This document shows, in pieces, positions 7,985 to 15,574 of a stretch of 64,000 bases of DNA (its first letter is position 1; every line of letters starts with the position of its first letter). Made by a program: the position numbers and the translations under genes. The DNA is from Deltaproteobacteria bacterium. Its GTDB lineage: Bacteria; Myxococcota_A; Polyangia; DRWM01; JAAZOP01. Under the pieces are notes generated by a model. The model made no database searches, was not told where the DNA came from, and saw only the letters and a list, made by a program, of their open reading frames with translations. Where the stretch lies: the NCBI GenBank assembly GCA_016218765.1, contig JACRCZ010000149.1, forward strand, positions 1 to 64,000, written 5' to 3'.

Positions 7985-9763
7985 ATGCCGACGCTGGCCG
8001 ACATGTTGGGCGCCACCGTGCTGTTCCGCGAGGTGCACCCGGCACACCGCGACCAGATCGCCGCGGCCATGGAACAACAGACCTTCCGCCCGGGCCAGGA
8101 GATCGTCCGCGAAGGCACCCCGGGCGACGCCATGTACCTCGTCGTCGCCGGCCGCGTCGGCGTCTCCACCCGCTCCGAAGAGCTGGGCACCACGTTCGAC
8201 CTCGCCCGCCTCGGCCCCGGCGAACACTTCGGCGAGATGGCGCTCCTCACCGGCGAACGCCGCTCCGCGACCGTCACCGCCCTGGAGCCCACCACGCTCG
8301 TCGCCCTGTCCAAGCCCGTCTTCGACCGCCTCCTGACCCAGCTCCCCCAGGTCAGCCTCGCCATGGCCCGCGGCCTCGCCGGACGCCTGGCCCAGGTCGA
8401 CCGCGAACGCGGCGGCTCCGCCGGCTCCCGCAGCACCCGCGCACCCGAGCCCGTCGAGCGCGTCCGCCCGACCGCCCTGCCCGCACCCCCGCCGCTGCGC
8501 GTCCGACCGCAGGAGATCCAGTTCCTCACCGCCGCCGACGAACGCGACGAACGCGCCAGCCTCTCCTCCGGCACCGACGCCGTCGGGCTCCTGGCCCAGG
8601 TCCTGGCCGAGGCCCTCGGCTTCGGCGCCAGCGATATCCATCTCGAGGGCGACAAGGGCGGGATGGCCGTGCGCTACCGCGTCGAGGGCCAGCTCCGCCG
8701 CAGCAACCTCACCGCGTCCCGCGGGGCCTTGAAGCCGATCGTCGCCCGCGTCAAGGTCCTGGCGGGCATGGACATCGCCGAGTCGCGCCGGCCCCAGGAC
8801 GGCCGCATCGGCGTCGTCGTCGGCGACCGCGAGCTGGATCTGCGCGTCGCCACCATCCCCACCCGTTTGGGCGAGAAGGTCGCCCTCCGCATTCTCGACG
8901 CCTCCACCGCCATCCAGCCCCTGCCGTCCCTCATCGTCGCCGAGAAGATGGCCGTCGCCCTGCGCAAGGCCCTCTTCCGCCCCTACGGCGCCATCGTCCT
9001 CACCGGCCCCACCGGCTCCGGAAAGACCACGACCCTGTACTCCGCGCTCGCCGAGCGCACCTCGCAGGGCGTGCAGCTCAACGTCATGACGGCCGAGGAC
9101 CCGGTCGAGTACTTCCTCCCCGGTGTGTCGCAGGTGCAGGTGAGCGAGGCCGCGGGTCTCACGTACCCGCAGGTGCTGCGCGCGTTCCTGCGCCAGGACC
9201 CCGACATCCTGGTCATCGGCGAGACCCGCGACGCCCCGACCGCGCGCATCGCGCTCGAGGCCGCCCTGACCGGCCACCTCGTGCTGACCACGATGCACAC
9301 CAACGACGCGTTGGCCGCGGTCGTCCGCCTGCGCGAGATGGGCATGGAGCCCTTCCTCCTGGCCAACGCGCTCCTGTGCGTCGTCGCCCAGCGACTGGTG
9401 CGACGCCTCTGCCCCGCCTGCCGGCGGCCGGGAACCTATCCGCCGGCGGTGCTGGAGAACCTCAAGGCCGTCGGCGCGCTGCGCGCGGGCGAGCAGCCGC
9501 AGCTCTTCGATGCCGTCGGCTGCCCCGAGTGCGACGGCTCGGGCTTCCGAGGCCGCGTCGGCATCTTCGAAATGCTGCTGTTCGACGATCGGGTGCGCGA
9601 CGCCGTCGCCCAGGACCAGCCCCTCGGACCGCTGCGCGCCGCCCTCGAAGGCAGCGGCTACGTCGGCCTCGGCCGCTACGCCGCCTACCTCCTCAAGTCC
9701 GGCCTCACCGTCCCCGGCGAGGTCCTCCGCGCCGTCCGCGTCGAACAGCGCATCGCCGGGTAG
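7985..9763 (+). CDS. GspE/PilB-type secretion ATPase with N-terminal cyclic-nucleotide-binding domain
   Basis: 592 residues. Residues about 5-125 are a cNMP-binding domain (GTPGDAMYLVVAGRVGV; GEHFGEMALLTGERRSATV, with the Arg-Ser-Ala of ligand-binding members). A Pro/Arg linker leads to a complete type II secretion/type IV pilus ATPase: ASDIHLE, Walker A GPTGSGKTT (from residue 341), Asp-box, Walker B DILVIGETRD (from residue 407), His box GHLVLTTMHTND, and the zinc tetracysteine C476-x2-C479...C513-x2-C516. The usual N-terminal MshEN/T2SSE_N domain is missing. GAGGAG sits 8 nt before the ATG. No other secretion or pilus gene is near, so the machine it drives is unknown. Confidence 0.9.
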   Translation: MPTLADMLGATVLFREVHPAHRDQIAAAMEQQTFRPGQEIVREGTPGDAMYLVVAGRVGVSTRSEELGTTFDLARLGPGEHFGEMALLTGERRSATVTALEPTTLVALSKPVFDRLLTQLPQVSLAMARGLAGRLAQVDRERGGSAGSRSTRAPEPVERVRPTALPAPPPLRVRPQEIQFLTAADERDERASLSSGTDAVGLLAQVLAEALGFGASDIHLEGDKGGMAVRYRVEGQLRRSNLTASRGALKPIVARVKVLAGMDIAESRRPQDGRIGVVVGDRELDLRVATIPTRLGEKVALRILDASTAIQPLPSLIVAEKMAVALRKALFRPYGAIVLTGPTGSGKTTTLYSALAERTSQGVQLNVMTAEDPVEYFLPGVSQVQVSEAAGLTYPQVLRAFLRQDPDILVIGETRDAPTARIALEAALTGHLVLTTMHTNDALAAVVRLREMGMEPFLLANALLCVVAQRLVRRLCPACRRPGTYPPAVLENLKAVGALRAGEQPQLFDAVGCPECDGSGFRGRVGIFEMLLFDDRVRDAVAQDQPLGPLRAALEGSGYVGLGRYAAYLLKSGLTVPGEVLRAVRVEQRIAG

Positions 9764-9772
9764 GCGACACCG

Positions 9773-9810
9773 GGCCGGCCGGTCCGGCCGGCCGGCCGGC
9801 CGGTCCCAGG
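9773..9810. terminator. GGCCGG-rich palindromic segment after the ATPase gene
   Basis: Repeated GGCCGGCC/CCGGTCC words directly after the stop at 9763 can fold into a very GC-rich hairpin. There is no U-tract, so it may be a terminator or a REP-like target. The rest of the gap to 9986 shows nothing recognisable. Confidence 0.4.
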
Positions 9811-9986
9811 CAACTGGATGGTCCGTGGGTGGTCCGCGCCCCGCGCCCACCGCCGACAGAGCTCGGCCGGCCCGAGGCCGGAGGAGCAGCGCCGCGATTG
9901 GGCTTCTCGAGGCCGCCCCGCGCTGCGCAAGGCACACCGCGGCCGGCGCCGGAAGCCCGGCGGTCGGACTAGGTCCCCTGTTGAGG

Positions 9987-10892
9987 TCAGCTAGGGGCGG
10001 GTTGGCACGCAACGCGGTGTCGGACACGCATCAGCCAGGTACCGAAGGGAAACACGGCGCCACGGTCACCGTCCAGCCAGCGCAGCCACGCTTGCCGATA
10101 CTCCTCGAGGAATGCCAGCCAGCGGCGAATGGCTCCGACGCGTACGTCGGCGGCTTTGCCGGCGATTCGCGGATTGATTCCCCGGCGCGGCTCGTGCGTG
10201 CCCGGCCGGTCGGTCGGGTCGAAGCGCATCACGCCGTCCATCCCGAGGAACGAGCGGCCGGCCTCCCGGAATTCGGCGCGCACCTCGGTCTCGCGGGCGA
10301 TCAGTCGCTCCCGCACCAACTCGTCGAGCCGCCCCGGAGCAAGCTCCTCGCAGCCCGGCAGGGGCGCCAACGTCAGCCGCACCTTCTCCGGCAGGCAGCC
10401 GTCCGGGTCGAAGAAGCACTCTGTCGGTCGCGCGAACTCACGAGTCTCCCCGAACGCCCACCGCGCGCTGATCGCCCCTGCCCAGTCCTTGGCATGGTCG
10501 ACCAGCCCGGCGGAAACCGGGTTCGTCAGCACGTAGATCAACTTGTCGAGGACATCGTCCGGGGTCTCGAGCCGCACCGCGCTGTAGCTCCCGGGCGAGA
10601 AGAAGCACTCCCAATGACCGCGGTAGGCGTCGAGCGCCCGCGCCACGAGGCCGTTGAAGCGCTCCATGAACAGCGGCAGCGCGCCGGAAGGATCGGTCAC
10701 GACCAGGTGGTAGTGGTTGCTCAAGCAGACGAAGCCGTGGACCAGGATGCCGGTCCGCGCGGCGGCATGGGCGAGGCAGAATAGGAAGACCCGGGTGACG
10801 AAGTCGTCGGGACGGAGCAGGAACATGCGTTCGAGAGTCCTGCGGCTGATGAGGTAGGTGGAACCGTCGAGGATCTGGCGCGGCAGCGACAA
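9987..10892 (-). CDS. IS200-like (Y1) transposase, RAYT type
   Basis: About 301 residues of a Y1_Tnp-like protein: GSTYLISRRTLERMFLLRPD, the HUH-type histidine pair in LSNHYHLVV, and DKLIYVLTNPVSAGLVDHAKDWAGA. Single-copy members without flanking inverted repeats are usually REP-associated tyrosine transposases rather than IS elements. The catalytic Tyr is probably in the VLDKLIYVLTNPV segment. I chose the TTG at 10892 in front of SLPRQILDGSTYL; there is no ATG before residue 23 and no good ribosome-binding site, so the start is unsure. No IS ends or target duplication were found. The Gly/Cys-rich palindrome at 9773-9810 is the nearest possible substrate. Confidence 0.75.
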   Translation of the reverse strand: MSLPRQILDGSTYLISRRTLERMFLLRPDDFVTRVFLFCLAHAAARTGILVHGFVCLSNHYHLVVTDPSGALPLFMERFNGLVARALDAYRGHWECFFSPGSYSAVRLETPDDVLDKLIYVLTNPVSAGLVDHAKDWAGAISARWAFGETREFARPTECFFDPDGCLPEKVRLTLAPLPGCEELAPGRLDELVRERLIARETEVRAEFREAGRSFLGMDGVMRFDPTDRPGTHEPRRGINPRIAGKAADVRVGAIRRWLAFLEEYRQAWLRWLDGDRGAVFPFGTWLMRVRHRVACQPAPS

Positions 10893-11072
10893 GGGCGGCG
10901 GCCTCCACAGTCGGGCACTGCAGCCGGCATGCCGGAACAGGCCGTCCGCCGGGCCGCGGAATCATGAGACTCTGCACGCGCTCCGCCACCGGTCCGCCGG
11001 CGGCCGCCGCCACCCCGCCACCCGGGGGGGTACGAACCGGCGTGGTTCCGCAGACCGCCGCTCCGACCGCGC

Positions 11073-14000
11073 TCACGGACCGGAAGTCGTGGATCCTCCC
11101 TCCGGCGACGCCAAGGCGTCGCCCGACGACGGCGGGACGTGGGCACACGCGTCGTTCACCCCACCCTCGCACGCCGCGCCGTACAATGCCCGCGCCCGCT
11201 CGGGATCGTGCGGGGCGCCGCGACCGGCGTCGAGCATCTCGGCCAGATGGAAACACGCCGATGCGTTCTCCTGGTCGCAGGCTCCACGGAACAGCTCGAC
11301 CGCACGCACGTCGTCCTGCACCACGACTGTCCCATCGCGGAAGAACCGGCCCAGGTTGTTGCAGCCCCGGGAAAACCCCGCGTCGCACGCCCGCTCGTAC
11401 AGGTCGGCCGCCGTCACAACGTCCAACTCGATCCCGCGACCGTCCTCGTACATCGTCCCCAGGTTGTTGCACCCTTCGGCTTCGCCGCCGTCGCACGCCC
11501 GACGGAGGAACTCCACCGCCCGCACGTCGTCCACCGCGGTCCCGATTCCCTCGCGGAACCGCCAGCCGACCACCGCGCAGCTTCGCGCAATGCCACCGTC
11601 GCAGGCCTGCCGATACAGGTCGCCGACCCTCGCCGGATCGGTCGCCGCCCCACGCCCGTTGTCCACCATCCAGGCGGCGTTGTGGCACGCGGCGGCCTCG
11701 CCGTCCTCGCAGGCCTGGAGGAACAGCTCCAACGCGCGGCCGTCGTCCTGGACTCCGCCCTCCCCGTCGCGCAGCATCCGCCCCAGCCAGAGGCAGCCGA
11801 GCCGGTCCCCGTGCTCGCACCCGAACCCGAACAGCTCGACCGCACGCGCCGGATCGCGCGCCGGCACTCCGTCTCGAAACAGTCGGCCCAGGTTGGTGCA
11901 GGCATACGCTTCGCCGGTGTCACACGCCCGCCCGTACAACTCCGAGGCCGCAGCCGGATCGGGCGCCGACACGCCGCGCCCGCTCTCGATCATCGTCGCC
12001 AGATCGTTACAGCCCACGAAGAAGCCGTCCTCACAGGCGCGACGGTACAACTCGACCGCACGCTGCTCATCCTGCGCCACGCCGGTACCGTGCCGAAGCA
12101 TGCGGGCCGCCGAGACGCAGCCGTCGGAGATCCCATGCTCGCACACTGCTTCGTACAGCCCAGCGGCGCGGACGGGATCGGTCGCGACGCCCCGCCCAAG
12201 CTCGACCATCCGGCCCAGCGAATAGCAGCTCGCATGCTGCCCCGCCGTGCAAGCCCGATCGAACAGCTCAATCGCCTGTCCTTCGTCCTGCACCGTGCCG
12301 ACACCGTCCCGGACCATCCGCCCCAGCTCGTAACAGCCGAAGGCGTCGTCGCTCGAACAGGACGCACCGAACAGCTCGACCGCCCGCACCGGGTCCACCT
12401 CCACCTCCAGCCCGTCGCGGTAGGCGCGGCCCAGATTGTCGCACCCGAACAGGCTCCCGGCCTCGCACGCCGATCGGTACAGCGCGACCGCGGCCGCCAC
12501 GTCCACCGGTACCCCGCGGCCCGTCTCCAGCAGCGTGCCCAGGGAGTTGCAGGAATCCACATGCCCGCCCTCGCACGCGGTCCGGAACAACCTCGCGCTC
12601 CGCTCCCGGTCCGCGGGCACGCCTCGCCCCTTGAAACTCGCCCAGGCCAGACGACCGCACGCGGCGGCCGTGCCGTGCTCGCATGCCTGCTCCAGCAACG
12701 CCGCACCGGCCTCGGGAGCCTCGGGCCAGCCGTCGCCGCCATAGAGCATCCGCTCGCCCAGATACCTGCAGGCGTCCCACTCGCGACCCTCGCACGCGAG
12801 TCGATAATACACGGCCGCCACGGAGAGGTCCGGGTCCCCGACCATGCCCTTTTCGTAGACCCACGCCGCCATCAGGCAGGATGTCGGGCTCTCGCCCGAG
12901 GCGCACTGCTCGTCGAACAGGCCGAGCGTCGCCGGATCGAACGATGCCTCGGCGCCGGATTCCGTCCCGGACAAGTCCGAACGGAATGCGGCCGCGAGCA
13001 CCGCGCCCAGGAACGCCGGCGGCACGTCGGCGCGAATTTCCACGATCCGCCCGTCGACCGCGAACTCGACCGCCTCCAGCACCTCCGACAACGCCTCGCC
13101 CGCCTCGCGCTCGAAGTCGGCCGCCGCCTGCGGACCGACCTCGGCGACCAGAAGCGGGACCGCGACCCGCCACAGTCGCTCCAGGCAGTCCCCCATCGCC
13201 TGCGCGCCGGAACCGGTCCGCAACTCGACGACCACGGCAACGACGAGCGAATCGCCGAGGCCGAGCCCGATCCCCAAACCGAGCACGTCGGGGAGCGAAC
13301 CGGCGAGGCAGCTCGATCCCCCCGCGCCGGCCAACCCGGGACCCGCGGTCACCGCCAACTGGAACGCCGATTCCGCGATCCCCGCCGTCAACGCGGAGAA
13401 CTGTGGGGCGTCCCCAAGCCGCGCGGGAGAGTCCAGAGCCGCCGTGATCGCCTGCCGCGATCCGATCAGCCAATCGCCGGGTCCGACCGCGACGATGAGG
13501 TCACCCCCGCCCGGAGGTGTCGGCACGATCCCCGTACCATGCCGCCCCGCAATCTCGACGCTGGACAAGTGCTGCCCGTCCGCCAACAGCGCCTGCCGAC
13601 ACTCCAGCAGCGCCTCCTCGCTGAACGAGCCCCGCAACGAAGCCAGCAACTCCCCGCCGTCGCCGCCCAGCCGGCCGCGCAGCGTCAGGGACGAACTCGC
13701 CTCCGCCAGCTCGAGTATGCATGCCTCGGGACCGGTGACGGAACGCCGAAGCTCCAGCTCGATCGAAGCCCAGAGCGGGGAAGCCCATAGGGCCGCCAGG
13801 TCCACCTTCACGAGGAAACGATCGAACAACGGCGGCCCGGCACCGGCCCACCCGCCCGCGGCGGGGTCCTCCTCCCACCCCACTCCTTCGAACGAGCCGG
13901 CAAGTCCGCCGTTCTCGCTTCCTGCGGCCCCGGCCTCAACGGCGGCCGGCAGCGCCGCGGCCGACGCCACGTCCACCGCCTCGCGAACGCAACCCGCTCC

Positions 14001-14105
14001 CACCCCGGCCGCAAGGAGCACGACGCTCCAGGCGTCTCGAGCCGCAGAACACCGCTTCGAGGACAAACCCCGCCCGCTGGCCCGGGTACCCGAACGGTGA
14101 TCCAC
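11073..14105 (-). CDS. Cys-rich Sel1-repeat lipoprotein
   Basis: 1010 residues. A signal peptide with lipobox GAGC (about residue 39) is followed by a domain of about 350 residues without recognised homology, then about 17 Sel1-like repeats (from about residue 395) of the type LYRRACEDGFFVGCNDLATMI. Nearly every repeat has a Cys pair spaced C-x7-C, as in Helicobacter Hcp proteins, where these form disulfides across each helical hairpin. The protein should therefore fold outside the cytoplasm. The GTG start at 14105 is supported by TTGACC exactly 35 nt upstream, which predicts a leaderless transcript. Function unknown; a binding scaffold is likely. Confidence 0.85.
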   Translation of the reverse strand: MDHRSGTRASGRGLSSKRCSAARDAWSVVLLAAGVGAGCVREAVDVASAAALPAAVEAGAAGSENGGLAGSFEGVGWEEDPAAGGWAGAGPPLFDRFLVKVDLAALWASPLWASIELELRRSVTGPEACILELAEASSSLTLRGRLGGDGGELLASLRGSFSEEALLECRQALLADGQHLSSVEIAGRHGTGIVPTPPGGGDLIVAVGPGDWLIGSRQAITAALDSPARLGDAPQFSALTAGIAESAFQLAVTAGPGLAGAGGSSCLAGSLPDVLGLGIGLGLGDSLVVAVVVELRTGSGAQAMGDCLERLWRVAVPLLVAEVGPQAAADFEREAGEALSEVLEAVEFAVDGRIVEIRADVPPAFLGAVLAAAFRSDLSGTESGAEASFDPATLGLFDEQCASGESPTSCLMAAWVYEKGMVGDPDLSVAAVYYRLACEGREWDACRYLGERMLYGGDGWPEAPEAGAALLEQACEHGTAAACGRLAWASFKGRGVPADRERSARLFRTACEGGHVDSCNSLGTLLETGRGVPVDVAAAVALYRSACEAGSLFGCDNLGRAYRDGLEVEVDPVRAVELFGASCSSDDAFGCYELGRMVRDGVGTVQDEGQAIELFDRACTAGQHASCYSLGRMVELGRGVATDPVRAAGLYEAVCEHGISDGCVSAARMLRHGTGVAQDEQRAVELYRRACEDGFFVGCNDLATMIESGRGVSAPDPAAASELYGRACDTGEAYACTNLGRLFRDGVPARDPARAVELFGFGCEHGDRLGCLWLGRMLRDGEGGVQDDGRALELFLQACEDGEAAACHNAAWMVDNGRGAATDPARVGDLYRQACDGGIARSCAVVGWRFREGIGTAVDDVRAVEFLRRACDGGEAEGCNNLGTMYEDGRGIELDVVTAADLYERACDAGFSRGCNNLGRFFRDGTVVVQDDVRAVELFRGACDQENASACFHLAEMLDAGRGAPHDPERARALYGAACEGGVNDACAHVPPSSGDALASPEGGSTTSGP

Positions 14106-14111
14106 ACCCGA

Positions 14112-14140
14112 AGAGTGCGCCGGCCCGCGCCCGCGGTCAA
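14112..14140 (-). promoter_or_regulatory. Putative leaderless promoter of the Sel1 lipoprotein
   Basis: On the minus strand TTGACC (14140-14135), 17 bp, CACTCT, 6 nt, then GTG at 14105. Confidence 0.45.
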
Positions 14141-14207
14141 TCGGGGTTCCACCGCTCCGGTTCCACCGGCTCCGCGCAACGGGAGCCGCTCGAAATCGAG
14201 CGGTTCC

Positions 14208-14333
14208 TCATGGTCCGCCGCAAGCCCGCTGCAGAACGAAGACCCCCCCGAGAATGAGCATCGTGGCCAATCCGACAAGCGGCAGGATCAGGTTGAACTT
14301 CGTGTCGGGTCGCAGTTGGCCGTTCTTGCCCAT
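14208..14333 (-). CDS. 41-residue single-pass membrane protein
   Basis: A small gene between the SPFH and Sel1 genes on the same strand. The product starts MGKNGQLRPDTKFN and continues with one hydrophobic helix of about 22 residues (LILPLVGLATMLILGG...) and a short tail with one Cys. GAGG lies about 9 nt before the ATG, better than at many larger genes here. No family was recognised. The position suggests it is cotranscribed with the SPFH protein. Confidence 0.55.
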   Translation of the reverse strand: MGKNGQLRPDTKFNLILPLVGLATMLILGGVFVLQRACGGP

Positions 14334-14426
14334 CCGACGACCTCAACCCGCGACCTGGCGCCGCGATTCCGCGCCGTGCTGTCCCTCACCGGCGGCGAAG
14401 CTGAACCCGTGCCTCGGATCGTCACC

Positions 14427-15398
14427 TCACGGCTGAACCGCTGCTGCACCTTCCGCCGCGGCAGGCGGCGGAGGCGGCGGGGGCGGCGGAGCCGGCTGCG
14501 GACCAGGGACGGAGCGATCCGCCGGAAACGTGCCGACCAGCGGCACGCCCATCGGCCCCACCGGAATGTAGACCGTGGAGTGGTTGGGCGAACCGACCAT
14601 CGCCTTCTGCGCCTCGATGGCCTCGTGCTGGAGGTATGCCTGCGTCAGCCGCTCGTTGATGATCCGCATGGCCTCCGCGATGCCCGTCGCCTCCGCAATG
14701 CGGATCTCGGCCTGCTTCTTGGCGATGTCCACCTCCGTCTGCTGCTGCTCCAGAAGCTGTTGCGCGGCCATCTTGGCGGCAACGGCCTGGGCCACGGACT
14801 CCGGGAACTGGATGTTGCCAACCACGATCTTCATCACGTCGAATGGCGTGTCGCGGGTCATGGTCGTGAGGCGCTCGAAGACCCGCTCTCCGATGCCGGT
14901 GATGGCGTCCGCGATGGCCATGCTGTGGAGCTTCTGCACCTCTTCGCGGGCGAAGGACCGCAGCGGCTCACGGATGAAGTTCTTGTAGGCGTCCGCAACC
15001 AGCTTGTCCGGTGACGAGGAGTCGCCGTAGGCGAACCGCTCCACGAACTCCCGCACGCGGTCCGGCCGCACCCGCCACGTGACGTGGACCTCGAACTGGA
15101 TCATCAGGCGGTCCTTGGACAACACGGCGGCGGGACCGCCGAACGGCTCCGTGTACGTGTACGGCGTCACCGACACGTTGATGGCCTTGAGCAACCAGCC
15201 ACGACCGGGCGACGTGGGGCCGGTCTGGAGGCCGACAAACTCCGCTTCCCCGAACCACGCACTCTGGGTCACGTAGCCGACGTACCCCGCAGGCGTTTCC
15301 GGGTTGCGGGAGAACATCAGCCAGACGACGAAGCTCAGGATCGCCGCCCCGGCCGTCAGCACGCCGACTCCCGCCATGATCAGACCCTTCTTGCTCAT
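14427..15398 (-). CDS. SPFH/Band-7 (prohibitin-like) membrane protein
   Basis: 323 residues. One N-terminal transmembrane helix (about residues 5-27) is followed by an SPFH domain (RLMIQFEVHVTWRV, PDKLVADAYKNFIREPLRSF, FDVMKIVVGNIQFPESV) and a coiled coil rich in Gln, Glu and Ala (AAQQLLEQQQTEVDIAKKQAEIRI, split here by residue numbers 210-260). The C-terminus is a poly-Pro tail. Such proteins oligomerise in the inner membrane and organise microdomains or proteases; the partner here is unknown. GGAGGAA lies 7 nt before the ATG at 15398. Confidence 0.85.
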   Translation of the reverse strand: MSKKGLIMAGVGVLTAGAAILSFVVWLMFSRNPETPAGYVGYVTQSAWFGEAEFVGLQTGPTSPGRGWLLKAINVSVTPYTYTEPFGGPAAVLSKDRLMIQFEVHVTWRVRPDRVREFVERFAYGDSSSPDKLVADAYKNFIREPLRSFAREEVQKLHSMAIADAITGIGERVFERLTTMTRDTPFDVMKIVVGNIQFPESVAQAVAAKMAAQQLLEQQQTEVDIAKKQAEIRIAEATGIAEAMRIINERLTQAYLQHEAIEAQKAMVGSPNHSTVYIPVGPMGVPLVGTFPADRSVPGPQPAPPPPPPPPPAAAEGAAAVQP

Positions 15399-15574
15399 CG
15401 GACTTCCTCCGTTCCTGGCCTGCCGCTTGCCCATCTTCCCCAAGTCCTCCGGCTCTCAGCCTCGCACGATCCAATGGCGCTGCAACCGGAACGCCAAGCT
15501 GGCACGGTGACGGCCTGCCCTGCCCCCGGATCCACTCATCCGTTTCTCGCACCGTTCGCAGCCACTCCTCCTCC

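Noticed and set aside
6329-10027. 1232-residue open frame on the minus strand opposite the TPR-cNMP and GspE-type genes
   Set aside because: It is Gly/Ala/Glu-rich without domains, while the opposite strand encodes clear families over the same bases. It is an antisense artefact of high GC.
9987-10892. Complete IS element around the Y1 transposase
   Set aside because: I found no flanking inverted or direct repeats and no target duplication; it is better read as a RAYT-like single-copy gene.
10438-11820. 460-residue minus-strand frame covering the gap between transposase and Sel1 genes
   Set aside because: It runs across both real genes in another frame and is Arg/Gly-rich without domains.
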